A DNA stretch of 64,000 nt from Khoudiadiopia massiliensis (GTDB taxonomy: Bacteria > Bacillota > Clostridia > Tissierellales > Peptoniphilaceae): assembly GCA_900290095.1 (NCBI GenBank), contig OKQS01000002.1, forward strand, positions 279,493 through 343,492, given 5' to 3'. The notes beneath the pieces are model-generated. The model searched no databases, had not been told where the DNA came from, and worked only from the letters and a program-made list of their open reading frames with translations. Below, in pieces: positions 8,829 through 19,500 of the stretch. A program made the translations under genes and the position numbers. Numbering within the stretch: position 1 is the stretch's first letter; every line of letters begins with the position of its first letter.

Positions 8829-9197
8829 ATGAATTTTGCCGATAAAGTTAAGCATTTGAGGAAAGAAAAAGGCTGGACCCAGCGTGAATTGGGAGACAGG
8901 CTCGGCCTCAGCATGAGGACCATAGGCAGCTATGAATCGGGAACGAGTTATCCCAAATCCAGATCCATATATACAAAGATGGCGGAGATATTTTCGGTAG
9001 AGGAAAATTATCTGAAGATCGAGAACGAGACCGACCGGCTTAGCTCGGACATGGAGGACAGCTCGGAGAAGGTCAAAAATATGATAGAAGAGCTTTCAGC
9101 CATGTTTGCGGGCGGCAGGCTAAGTGAAGAGGATAAGGACGCCGTCATGAGGGCCCTTCAGGACGCCTATTGGGATGCCAAGAAAGACAGAAAATGA
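8829..9197 (+). CDS. XRE/Cro-C1 family helix-turn-helix regulator
   Basis: 122-aa DNA-binding protein. The N-terminal HTH_3 domain (about residues 5-60) shows the typical KVKHLRKEKGWTQRELGDRL and LSMRTIGSYESGTSYP helices. The C-terminal half is acidic and helical and may bind the partner peptidase or mediate dimerisation. GGGAGG precedes the ATG. The stop codon overlaps the next gene's start (ATGA), as in the regulator/ImmA pairs of ICEBs1 and related phages, where the peptidase cleaves the repressor to induce the regulon. Confidence 0.9.
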   Translation: MNFADKVKHLRKEKGWTQRELGDRLGLSMRTIGSYESGTSYPKSRSIYTKMAEIFSVEENYLKIENETDRLSSDMEDSSEKVKNMIEELSAMFAGGRLSEEDKDAVMRALQDAYWDAKKDRK

Positions 9198-9703
9198 TGA
9201 ATATAGAAGAATTGGTGGATCAATTAAAAGAAAAATATGGAACAGGGGATCCGGACTCTCTTGCCCGGGCATTGGGGGTCCATATATATGAGAGAGAGGA
9301 TTTCTCCAGGCTTTTGGGCATGTCGGCAAGGGTCGAGGGGAGGAGCTGTATCTTCCTGAATGCGGGAATGGAAAGCCAGGAGAGAAGGATTGTCCTTGCC
9401 CATGAATTGGGCCACGCCCTGCTTCACGAAGAGGAAGAAGGAATAAGCGGGATTGTCCAATTCACCCTTTTCAACAGCAACGACAGGACCGAGTACGAAG
9501 CCAATGTTTTTGCCGCCCACCTGCTTTTGGATGAAAAAGAAATTCAGGACCTGGCCGCTGACGGTTATGACGCACCGGATATAGCCAAAAGCCTCAATGT
9601 TGACATTAACCTACTACTGATCAAGCTCCACGAGATGCAGAAGAAGGGCCGGAAAATGAATCTGCCGGAAACCCCCAGGGCGGATTTTTTAAGGAGATCT
9701 TAA
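9194..9703 (+). CDS. ImmA/IrrE family metallo-endopeptidase
   Basis: About 169-aa protein with the zinc-protease motif VLAHELGHALLH and the downstream acidic ligand region EYEANVFAAHLLLD. In ImmA and IrrE this enzyme cleaves or inactivates the adjacent XRE repressor in response to DNA damage. I chose the ATG at 9194 (overlapping the regulator's TGA); ATG 9197 is an equally possible start and the upstream in-frame ATG 9170 lies inside the regulator. With the divergent translesion polymerase it forms a plausible damage-response module. Confidence 0.9.
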   Translation: MMNIEELVDQLKEKYGTGDPDSLARALGVHIYEREDFSRLLGMSARVEGRSCIFLNAGMESQERRIVLAHELGHALLHEEEEGISGIVQFTLFNSNDRTEYEANVFAAHLLLDEKEIQDLAADGYDAPDIAKSLNVDINLLLIKLHEMQKKGRKMNLPETPRADFLRRS

Positions 9704-9816
9704 GATAGACTTCTCCGAAAATGATATAAAGAATAGCACAAGGAAGAAATCTCCTATATAATATTAAAGATGAGCAATCAGGATGTTAATTTATCATTAA
9801 AAATAGGGAGATTGAA

Positions 9817-11436
9817 GTGGATATTTGGCATGTATTCGGACTTTTGGGGGGCTTAGCCCTATTTCTTCATGGAATGGAGCTCATGTCTGACGGACTTGAG
9901 CAGGCCGCCGGATCCAAGATCCAAGGCATATTGGCAAAACTGACGACCAACAAGTACTTGGGCGTATTCTTCGGAATGATTTTAACCGCTATAATTCAGA
10001 GCTCATCGGCAACCACGGTAATGGTTGTGGGCTTTGTAAACTCCCAGATCATGAACCTGACCCAGGCCATCAACGTTATCTTGGGTGCCAATATAGGTAC
10101 CACGGTAACCGGACTTATCATAGCTTTAGACGTAACCAAGTATGCACCCCTTGTGGCCTTTGTGGGCGTCATGATGACCTTCGCAGGGAAGAGCAAGATC
10201 AAGTATTGGGCCAAGGCCTTTTTGGGACTGGGACTACTATTCATGGGACTGAGCCTTATGAGTGACAGCATGATACCCCTCAGAGATTCAGAGCCCTTTT
10301 TATCATTTATGCAGACTTTATCATCACCTATAGCAGCCATTATTTTCGGAATGCTTTTTACAGCTCTTATCCAGTCATCATCGGCCTCAGTCGGTATTCT
10401 ACAGACCATGGCCAGGCAGGGACTGGTTCCTTTCCATATAAGCTTTTACATTGTTTTAGGTCAGAACGTTGGCACCTGTATTACCTCGGTTTTGGCATCG
10501 CTCAGCTCCAGCAGGGCCGCAAAAAGGGCTGCTCTTTCTCACGTCCTATTTAATATAGCGGGTGCTTTTCTATTCTTGTTAATTTCATACATGTTACCTG
10601 TAGCCGATATGATAGCCAACCTGGCACCGGGCATGCCGGCCGGCCAGATAGCCTACCTACACGTGATTTTCAACTTGGGCACTGCCCTGCTGTTTATGCC
10701 CTTTACCAATTACCTGGCCAAACTGGTTGAGACTATAGTCCCTGTTAAGGAAAATGAATCCGGCAGGAAAAAGCAGCTGGTATACGTCAAGCCCGACACC
10801 TTCCAAAACAACCTGGTTATGATCAAGGATATTGAGCTTGAAATATACAGGCTTTTGCAAATGGTCTCGGAATCCGTAGATGCTTCATTGACGCTTTTTA
10901 CCAACTACAAGGAAGACCAGGCCAAGGAAACAAGGGAAGCCGTGGATACGGTCAGAAGCCTTGACAAGGACCTGAACGCCATAGCCGTAAGAATGCTTTC
11001 AAGGCGTTTAAATAAGGTCCAATCCAGAATTTTGACCAACTATCTCAAGATCCTTTCCCATATGGAGAGAATGGCCGATTATGTTCAGAGGCTGATAATT
11101 CTGGCTGAGAACAACGAGGTCAACAGTCTGGCTTTCTCAGATTATGCCAAGGACGAGATTCTGGGCCTGGACAAGGAACTTGAGAGGATGAACGCCATGC
11201 TTATGGAGGGCTCAAAAGGGGAGTTTGTTGAACCTCTCAATGAGAGAATAGATGAAAAACTCTACGAGATGATTGAGATGAGTGAAAACAAGCACCTGGA
11301 GAGATTGGGCAGGGAAGAATGCACGGCCGTCTCCGGCATGCAATATTCAAGCCTTCTCTCAGGGGTAGAAAGAATCGGCTACCATATGAAGAAGATAGCC
11401 GATGCCATGGACGAAAACAGGGAAATGGAAGAATAA
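9817..11436 (+). CDS. Na/Pi-cotransporter family protein with PhoU-like C-terminus
   Basis: 539-aa protein with two Na_Pi_cotrans repeats carrying the mirrored QSSSA motifs (AIIQSSSATTVM near residue 67 and ALIQSSSASVGI near residue 187), which form the phosphate and sodium sites in this family. The last 200 residues are a soluble helical PhoU-like domain. Start is GTG at 9817 with GGGAG upstream; the protein begins directly with the first membrane helix (GLLGGLALFLHGMELM). A TATAAT-like box and a GGAAGAAATCTCC sequence resembling the operators near 8710 lie in the 113-nt upstream gap. It ends 2 nt from the convergent DUF368 gene. Confidence 0.92.
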   Translation: MDIWHVFGLLGGLALFLHGMELMSDGLEQAAGSKIQGILAKLTTNKYLGVFFGMILTAIIQSSSATTVMVVGFVNSQIMNLTQAINVILGANIGTTVTGLIIALDVTKYAPLVAFVGVMMTFAGKSKIKYWAKAFLGLGLLFMGLSLMSDSMIPLRDSEPFLSFMQTLSSPIAAIIFGMLFTALIQSSSASVGILQTMARQGLVPFHISFYIVLGQNVGTCITSVLASLSSSRAAKRAALSHVLFNIAGAFLFLLISYMLPVADMIANLAPGMPAGQIAYLHVIFNLGTALLFMPFTNYLAKLVETIVPVKENESGRKKQLVYVKPDTFQNNLVMIKDIELEIYRLLQMVSESVDASLTLFTNYKEDQAKETREAVDTVRSLDKDLNAIAVRMLSRRLNKVQSRILTNYLKILSHMERMADYVQRLIILAENNEVNSLAFSDYAKDEILGLDKELERMNAMLMEGSKGEFVEPLNERIDEKLYEMIEMSENKHLERLGREECTAVSGMQYSSLLSGVERIGYHMKKIADAMDENREMEE

Positions 11437-11438
11437 TT

Positions 11439-12326
11439 TTAATAGTCTACCTTTTCCTCGAGTTTGCTGAATTTGTAGCTTATTACAATACCTAGGACGA
11501 ACATTACGAGGCCGAAGATACTTGCTCCGGCTAAGCTCAGACCCGCTTCCGCCAGACCTTCCGGCCGGTAAGCGGGTATTATTATTGCAGGGAAGATCCC
11601 CAGGCTGGACCCTATAACCATGCCCAAAACTCCGTGGTACATTTTTGAATAGTGGTCCCTAAAAAGCTTGTCAGCCAATTTTGACAGACTGAATATGGTT
11701 AAGATCATGCCGAGGACAAAGGGGATGAGCATGCCAATGTTTATGGAGGAAATGCCCGCAGCCATCTTGTCGTAGAGGCCGAAATATATGAGGAAGTTGC
11801 TGGGACTCATGCCCGGGACAATGAAGCCCAGGGCCACGACGGCACCGGATACCAACCAAACGATTGTTGAAGGCTCTATTTCAGGAAAGTTCCTTCCCAA
11901 AAACATCAATGAGAAGATTATTATGCAAAAGACGACCATTATAGCCAGGTCGCCCGCGGACCGCCCGTTTTTCCCGGCTTCTTTGTAAAGTGAGGGGAAG
12001 GTCCCGACCACAAAACCTATGAAGAGGCAGACGAATTGGGCCGAATAGCGGCCGAAAGCTTTTTCAACGAAGAAGGAGAAGACCAGGATACCCAGGACAC
12101 CCCCTATTCCGACCGGCAAGAAGTATCTTACATTTTCTATGAAATTCTTTTTTATATTCGAAAGGAAGGCAATCATGGGCCGGTAGAGGCCGAAGATGAC
12201 GGAGAGAACCCCGCCGGAGAGGCCGGGAAGAATTCCCCCAATGCCCACCAGGCAGCCTTTAAACAATCGAACCAGCCAGTTTCTTAAACCGGGCCCCGCA
12301 TCGGGTCCGGAAATTTTTTTATCCAT
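11439..12326 (-). CDS. DUF368 domain-containing membrane protein
   Basis: 295-aa polytopic protein with the DUF368 signature GILPGLSGGVLSVIFGLY near residues 37-54 and the internally repeated GFIVPGMSPSNFLIYFGLY near residues 168-186, implying two inverted halves with re-entrant loops. DUF368 proteins (PopT in Vibrio) have been linked to undecaprenyl-phosphate translocation, alongside DedA family proteins. GGTGGT-type ribosome site precedes the ATG. The gene is convergent with the phosphate cotransporter and shares almost no intergenic space with it. Confidence 0.88.
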   Translation of the reverse strand: MDKKISGPDAGPGLRNWLVRLFKGCLVGIGGILPGLSGGVLSVIFGLYRPMIAFLSNIKKNFIENVRYFLPVGIGGVLGILVFSFFVEKAFGRYSAQFVCLFIGFVVGTFPSLYKEAGKNGRSAGDLAIMVVFCIIIFSLMFLGRNFPEIEPSTIVWLVSGAVVALGFIVPGMSPSNFLIYFGLYDKMAAGISSINIGMLIPFVLGMILTIFSLSKLADKLFRDHYSKMYHGVLGMVIGSSLGIFPAIIIPAYRPEGLAEAGLSLAGASIFGLVMFVLGIVISYKFSKLEEKVDY

Positions 12327-12495
12327 AGTACCACCTCTTAATAAAGATATTTTCCAATGTTTCTTTCGTTTCCTTATATTTTTAACACAGTGGCCAATAT
12401 TTTAACAGGGAATTTTGGACAGACTATGATTATTGACCCATAAAATAGGCTTTTAAGGGGAAATTTTGTGCTATACTTAACAGGTAAAATTAAAT

Positions 12496-12573
12496 ACCGG
12501 GGGTGCCACGGCTGAGAGGAGAGGAAGCTCTCCAACCCTTTAACCTGATCTATGTAATTATAGCGTAGGGAGT
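12496..12573 (+). promoter_or_regulatory. TPP riboswitch (THI element)
   Basis: The aptamer core is directly readable: GGGGGTGCC followed by GGCTGAGA, then ACCCTTTAACCTGATCT and finally TAGCGTAGGGA. These are the conserved segments of the thiamine-pyrophosphate aptamer. A TATACT box (about 12471) lies 20-30 nt upstream. Bound TPP would favour the terminator at 12587 and shut off the thiamine transporter downstream. Confidence 0.95.
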
Positions 12574-12586
12574 TTGAAGATTTTTT

Positions 12587-12615
12587 GCCATGCCACCTTA
12601 AGGTATGGCTTTTTT
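12587..12615 (+). terminator. Riboswitch-controlled intrinsic terminator
   Basis: GCCATGCC pairs with GGTATGGC across a 7-nt loop and is followed by TTTTTT, immediately downstream of the TPP aptamer and upstream of thiT. This is the expression platform for transcriptional attenuation. Confidence 0.85.
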
Positions 12616-12631
12616 AATACAAGGAGGTATT

Positions 12632-13216
12632 ATGTCAGATTTCAGAGAGTCGGGCTATTCAGCAAAGATGTTGGCTGAAGCGGGTATTTGCATAGCCCTG
12701 GCTAAAGTATTGAGTTTTTTCACAATTTTTCATTTGCAAAACGGAGGTTCGGTAACAGCCGCTTCCATGGCCCCACTTTTCCTGTTCGCAATCCGTTGGG
12801 GTTGGAAAAAGGGCATATTAATCGGGATGGTGTATGGGCTGGTTGATTTGATGATAGGCGGATATGTAGTTAATCCGATCCAAGTCCTATTGGACTATCC
12901 CCTGGCCTATGGGATGTTGGGGCTTGCAGGCTTGGCCACCAGAAAAGACAAGCCGATAAGCTTTAGAGAGAGTCTTATTCCGGTTATAGCAGCAACAATT
13001 ATGCGCCTACTAATGCACACAATTTCAGGAATTGTATTTTATTCAAGTGATATATATGCAAATGGCGGTTCATTTATGGATGCACTTGTTTTCTCAGTGT
13101 CATACAATGCCAGTTTCCTACTGGTTGATGCCGCTATTTGTCTGGTCCTTCTTGCAATCATCTGGAAACCCCTGGGCATGCTCTTCAGGGACCAGAGGAT
13201 GTCGGAGAGCTATTGA
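12632..13216 (+). CDS. thiT: Thiamine transporter ThiT (ECF S-component)
   Basis: 194-aa membrane protein that binds thiamine and docks on the shared ECF transporter module. About six transmembrane helices are visible; the family's signature residues appear in FAIRWGWKKGILIGMVYGL and in the GYVVNPIQVLLDYPLAYGMLG region. ATG 12632 has AAGGAGG seven nt upstream; the in-frame ATG at 12605 sits inside the terminator hairpin. Control by the TPP riboswitch directly upstream supports the substrate. The ECF ATPases are not in the window. Confidence 0.93.
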   Translation: MSDFRESGYSAKMLAEAGICIALAKVLSFFTIFHLQNGGSVTAASMAPLFLFAIRWGWKKGILIGMVYGLVDLMIGGYVVNPIQVLLDYPLAYGMLGLAGLATRKDKPISFRESLIPVIAATIMRLLMHTISGIVFYSSDIYANGGSFMDALVFSVSYNASFLLVDAAICLVLLAIIWKPLGMLFRDQRMSESY

Positions 13217-13241
13217 TTTAATAAACTTAAGAACCGGTCGG

Positions 13242-13286
13242 AGCCGACGGGGCCTTCAGCAGAGGGCCTGTCTGTCGGCTTTTTTG
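13242..13286 (+). terminator. Intrinsic terminator after thiT
   Basis: AGCCGAC (13242) pairs with GTCGGCT (ending 13280) around an inner GGCC stem, followed by a T run. It separates thiT from the surface-protein operon. Confidence 0.8.
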
Positions 13287-13383
13287 TTAGCCTGCATAGG
13301 CAAACCCGGAAATCATACGAACCCCCTCCAATTTGCTTGAAAAGCGGCTTTTTATCGATGTTTATATGGAATTTTACATTGCT

Positions 13384-13412
13384 TTGTTACATATTCGGGG
13401 TATAATTATAAT
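13384..13412 (+). promoter_or_regulatory. Promoter of the surface-protein operon
   Basis: TTGTTA at 13384-13389 and TATAAT at 13407-13412 with a 17-bp spacer, a good sigma-A match, 91 nt before the ATG of the giant repeat protein. The leader between is AT-rich and contains the AAAGGAG ribosome site. Confidence 0.65.
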
Positions 13413-13503
13413 GACGCTTAAAATGAATAAAGTGGATATTTTTAACTTTTAAAAAATATAAACTGAAATGTTGGTATATATCTATAAACAAAGGAGTGCA
13501 TCT

Positions 13504-16500
13504 ATGAGGAATTTTCTGAAAAAAGTGTGTATTTGGGTCCTGGTTTTAACCATGGTCCTGCCTTGGCCTGCGGAGATTTTGGCCCGGGCCAACGAAGGCA
13601 ATCAGCCATATGACAGTGCTAAGATTGTTAACAATAAGGTGCCTGTTAAGCCTGCAAAGACAGACAATGCAGTTGATTTTATTAAAAATCCTGCTCAGCC
13701 GGACATCTACACTTTGCGTACTGATTTTAAGGTACAAAGAGGGGAAAAGTATTATGTTGACTACCAACCCTACATTGCAAGTGTAGGTGCAGCAGCAACT
13801 CAAGCGGAAAAAGATAAGGTCAAACAAACTATAGACCTTCCTGCCCTCGCCGGCTATGATGAACCACAAGATAATTTTAAAATCGACTACAAAACTGTTT
13901 TTGATGCTGCAAAGGGCAAAGGCCAGACAGGCGATGCTACTAACGGAATCAGATACCAAGCGAATGAAGATTTCCGCTACAAGGCCAAGCCCAACAAAAT
14001 AAAAATCAAACACGTCTTCCAAGACTTAGAAGACTTTACTAAGTATACCAATCCGGATGGAAGCGTTGGAGATGAAACTGCACTTTTCACAACTCAACAA
14101 GGGAATACCGGCTCCACCATGGAAGTAAGTCCATTGGACAAAAACGATCCGAGAGTAAAAGGCTTTGTTCCGGAAGCTGATACTATAACAATGCAGGTTC
14201 CGGAAAATGCTACGAACTTTATTTTGGAATACCGCTACAACCGTGCCCACTACGATGTAATTTTTGACACTAAAGGCGGAACAGAGCTTCCGGCTCGTAC
14301 CCTTTACACAGGACAAGTGATCCCTACAATTGCCGAAGAATCTATCCCTACAAAAGTAGGCGGCGAATTTTTAGGTTGGAAACCATCTGTTGATTTAAAA
14401 ACAAAGGATGGAAAGACATTTAAGGCAAATGAAATAATTGCAGTCGGAACCGGCGGGGCTATCAAAAATCTTGATGCCAACTTGATTATGCCGGCAAGCA
14501 AAGTTACTTTCACAGCTGTGTGGAAGGACAAGGAAAAGGCAGGCTACGCAGTACAATTTTGGGCAGAAAAGGCAGACCATGTCGATGGTGCTACTCTAGC
14601 TGATAAGTACGACTTTATAGGCACTCGTGTATATAAAGACCAAACCACAGGCTCAAGACCGGACTTGGATAATGAACCTGTAAAAGACATAGTCTTTCCA
14701 GACCTAGACCAAAAACGTCTAAATAAGATATGGAATGGCGATAAATTTAATCGTGGGAAGGATCTTTATCTAAACAAGTTCTATGTCTACAACCAAACTC
14801 TAACTCACGACCAAAACAAAGACCCTGCAAATGTAAACTTAGTTAAGTCTGTTGATTCAACAGGTAAGACTGTCTACAATATTTACTACGACAGACAAGT
14901 ATACGAGCTATACTTCACGAAGTCTAATATTGAAAATAGCTTCTATCCTGAAATTTGGGGATATGATGAAGCTAAAGGCGAGCAAGTGAAGAAGGGCGGT
15001 CCTGGTAATCCTTACCATTACAAGGCAAGGTTTAACCAGCTAATGCTTGGCTGGCCAAACGACGCTATGCAAACCAAGGGCTTTGATAAAGACATGCAAT
15101 CCTTCGGCTGGGGACCAAACTATGTTAAGCCGCAATGGCCTGAACACTTAGATACGCCTCCCTATCGATTAAATGCTGACCAATTCTTGGATATGGAAAA
15201 ATACGATGATAAGGGCGGCTATGTTAAAACGATAGATAAGGGTGATGGAACAAGCATAAACTTACCTTGGTACAATTTTACAACTCTTTCCTTCGGTATA
15301 AAACAGGCCGACAACTCTATGCCTCACCACATGGACTTTTGGATGGACGGCTTTAAGCCGGGCGAAACAATTATCCGCTACGACCTATACAGGTCCAAGG
15401 CAGATACTAATTCCGACACTTATGCACCTAAATACCCCAAGGTTCAAGGCTTTACCCCTTATGGATATAAACCGGGAGGCCCATGGCCAACAATTGTAGA
15501 GGGGAACCAAGAAAACGGTCGTGTTGACGGTGATGGAATAGATGAATTAAACGCCGAGCGTGCAGCAGTAACACCATTCCCTGCTAAGACCTATACAGTA
15601 TTTGGAGATGAACTCCCTCTAGGCAAGATGAGATTTATTTCTGCTTTCTTTAACAATGCCGATGAGTTTGGCGATCCTGATGGCTGGGACGGATTTGATA
15701 CAAACGGCTACCTTAGGTTTAAATACACTCGTAACAAGTACCCACTAAGGTTTAACTACGACCCGTCAACGATTAAGGGCGACAATGAATTTAACTCAAC
15801 AAACCAACTACAAACCTTCTACGAATTTCCACTAAAGGCTCTAAGCCCTACAGTAGACACTGGGAATGAATATAAAAAAGATAATCCGGCCAACTTATTG
15901 GATAATCCGGAAAATTTACAAAAATTAGGCCTTACTGACCTTGTATTTACAGATACTGATGGCAAATTAAAAGTTAAGAGACCAGATAATCTTTCAGACC
16001 AAATGGTCTTCAAGGGCTGGGCACTAGACCCTGCCGGCACGAAGCTTATTTGGGAAAACCCGGGAGAAATCATGCCTAACCACCCGGTCAACCTCTATGC
16101 TAAGTGGGGCGAACCAGATTACAAGTGGAAGGTCACATTAGACCCGAACGGTGGATCTTTAAGAAATATTAAAGAAGAGAACTTAACTACAAGCCGCAAA
16201 AAGTTACAAGAAGGCGATATAGGTCAAGAAGAAATAAATACCTATGCGAAAAAAGAAGCCAATGATGGCGACAAGCAAGTCTTTACCGTTATCCAAAGAC
16301 AAAAGCTTGTAGAGCCTAAGAAGCCTACAAGAAAAGGCTACGACTTTATGGGCTGGGAAGTCATTCGTTATAAGAAGGATAATAAAGGCGACTATACAAC
16401 CGAAATAGATACAAGCTATAGAGACGCATATAAGGTTCCGGAACTTTACTCCTTCGGTAACGACGTCGTAGCACCGGTCTACCTAAAGGCAATTTGGGTT

Positions 16501-19500
16501 CCAAACAACAGAGTAGATGTAAAAGTTGAACACTATAAGTTGGACAAGGACTTTAAATTAGTTGAAAAACTGGAAGACACTCTTGAAGATAAACGTGCTA
16601 ACTATTTAGTTGCAACAACTGGAGACCAGCAAGACGACAAATATATCTTGGCAACTCATGAAGAGCTTACAGAAAAATTAACTGGCGATTTAAAGACAAC
16701 TTATGAAGAATATAATAAACGAGTAAAGGGAGATAACACCTTCTTCCAACAATTCAAAGTTGAGCCTGAAAAGATTGATGATGGCAATGGAAACTTAATT
16801 CCAAATCCTAAAGTAGAAAACAATGTATTTAAGTTCTTCTACAAACCATTTAGGACTCGTGAGTACAAGGTCAACTATATAGATGAAAGATTTAAAGGAA
16901 AGACAAATGAAGCAGAAGGTGCAATCATTGGACAAGAAGAAGTTTCCAATGGTAACCGTCACTACGACGCAAGAAACTATAGACCAATACCGGGCTGGAA
17001 ATTAACAAGTGCACCCCAACAACAACTATTCTTCGATGTAAATGAAAAAACAAATGAATTCTTAGGTATTAACGGAACAGGTAAACATGAAATTACCTTC
17101 TATTATAAGGACGTCAGAGTCATCGAAGTGTCAGATAAAAATGATCCAGTACCAGAAGGCTATGTAAGAGTAACTTATAAGGCAGACAAGGGTGGAGCAT
17201 TTACTGACAAAGATGGAAATTCAAAGACAGAATTATACTACGATGTAATAAAAGGACTTAAGTCGGACCTACTTCCGGTTCCACAAGAACTTAAGGATGG
17301 TGAGGAAAAAGTTGCTGACAAGTACTATATCACCCCGGAAACCGGAAAGAAATTCGTCAAGTGGGATGAAAAGCCCCTCTTGAACAAAAACACATTGGTC
17401 GAAAACGATACAAAAGACTTCTATGTATTTACAGCGAAGTTCGAATGGTCGGGCTTAAGTTCATCCGGCCTGGTAAGAACGGAAGCCTTTAAAGATCCTA
17501 ACGGTAATTGGACCAATGACTTTGCACCAAAGATTGAGGACTTAAAGAAACAACTCGTCTGGAGAGAAAAAGACCAGGTCAAAGATCTTCCTGAAGGAAC
17601 TGAAATAAAGTTATTCGATGAAGCCGGTAATGAATTAACAAGTGACGATCAAGTTTATGAATTAGTCAACGAAAAGAAAGCTGCCGACAAGGACGAACTT
17701 GTTCGCACAGTAAACATTAAAGCTAAAGTTACTTTCAAAGATGGCAAAGAAACTCAAGAACTTGATATACCAATTACAGTTTACAAGAACGTCTACGAAG
17801 CCCTTAACAAGGCCGGCGACAAGCCACTCTTCTTAAAAGAAGCTGAAGGCAAAGATGCTAAAGACGGCGGTTTAAAAGAAATTCTAAAAGACAATGACGA
17901 AAATAGATATATCAAAGTAACAATTAAACCGACCGGAGATATGGACTCCAAAGACGATAAAGTTTACTTCGTCAACCCTAATGCATGGGTAGAGATCCCT
18001 GAAGTCAAACCTGACGGCTCATCAACATTTGTCAATTGGACAGCTGATAAGGATGCCCAAAATGAAAATGGAGTCTTTGACTTTACTAAACGACACAAGT
18101 TTACTGAAAATACAGTTATAAGTCCAAGCGATGCTAAGGATGTTGTTGAACAAACAGATCCGAACAAGAAACCGGATGTACCGGGCACCTACGTCAAGGT
18201 CATTGTCAAGACTACCGATAATGCTACGGACGAAACCAAGTTCGAAAAAACCTTCTGGGTCAACCCGACGAAGGAGGTTTCTATTGGCGTGACGAACCCC
18301 ACAGGCAAAACCGTGGCGGCTGATCCGACTAAAGTCGGTGCAGTTGGTTACACAATGAAATTCTCTAAGTGGGAATCGACAGAAACTACAGCAAGAACTT
18401 GGGAAGATAAGATAGTTGGACAATTCACAGCTGAAACTACAATAGTAGCAAAATATTCTGTAACACCTGAGGTGGTTAAGCCTCAAGTTCCAACAACAGA
18501 TACGGTTCACACCCCGCAAGGCAAGACACCGACAGTAGATGAAATTAAAGCTAAGATTACTCCACCGGAAGGCAAGACTATTAGCAAAGTAACAATAGTT
18601 GAAAATCCGGATGTAAATAATCCCGGAAAGAGTACGGCAAAAGTAATCGTTGAATACACTGACGGCTCAAGTGTTGGAACAAATGAAAAACCAATAGAAA
18701 TTCCGGTTGAAGTTCACAAAAACATAATTCCGGAAGCACCCGGCGGACAAAGACCGAAGGATGCTTTGGACAATTATGTAAAAGTAATCTTCAAAGCAGG
18801 CACAGGCGGAACAGTATCCGGAGACCTGGTTTACTATGTATCACCTGAAGTTGAAGTTGATATGACTGAATCAGCTGGTAAAGTTACAAAGACTCCAAGC
18901 ATTGGATACTTTGTAAATGGCGAAAAGTGGACTAACACAGCTAACAAAACTTTAAAAGGTACATTTACTGACCCGGAAACAGAATTTGTATTTAACTTTG
19001 ACAAGTCTGACGATATAGTAGAAAAATCTAATGATCCTAGCCAAGTAATACCGGAAGGTTATGTAAAAGTAACCTTTAAGACAGAAGATGAAGCTAAAGG
19101 CAAACTTGATGGGGATGTAAAAGAAAAAATCTACTATGTTAATCCTACAGCAGGAATTAAATTAGTTGAATTAGCTGACGGACAAACAGCAGGCGATAAA
19201 CAATTAGCAGTACCAAAAACTGCTCCAGCAGCAAATTATGAATTTGGCCAATGGATTGAAGAAATTGATACTGAAACAGCAATCACAAGTGAAAGAATCC
19301 ATGTAGCTAAATTTAAGTTGGCTAAAGTAACACTAACTTATGATGCTGGCGAAGGCACAGGAACGGTTCCGGCAAAAGTTGAAGTAGACCATGGCACAAG
19401 TGTAAGACTTGCAAGACCGGAAGGACTTAGCAAGAAAAATGCTACATTTACCGGTTGGAAGCTTGATGGAGAAGATACACTCTATCAGCCCGGCGACCAA

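Noticed and set aside
8660..8923. N-terminal extension of the Y-family polymerase
   Set aside because: The extension overlaps the divergent regulator and its operators; a strong ribosome site and the family's natural start are at 8659.
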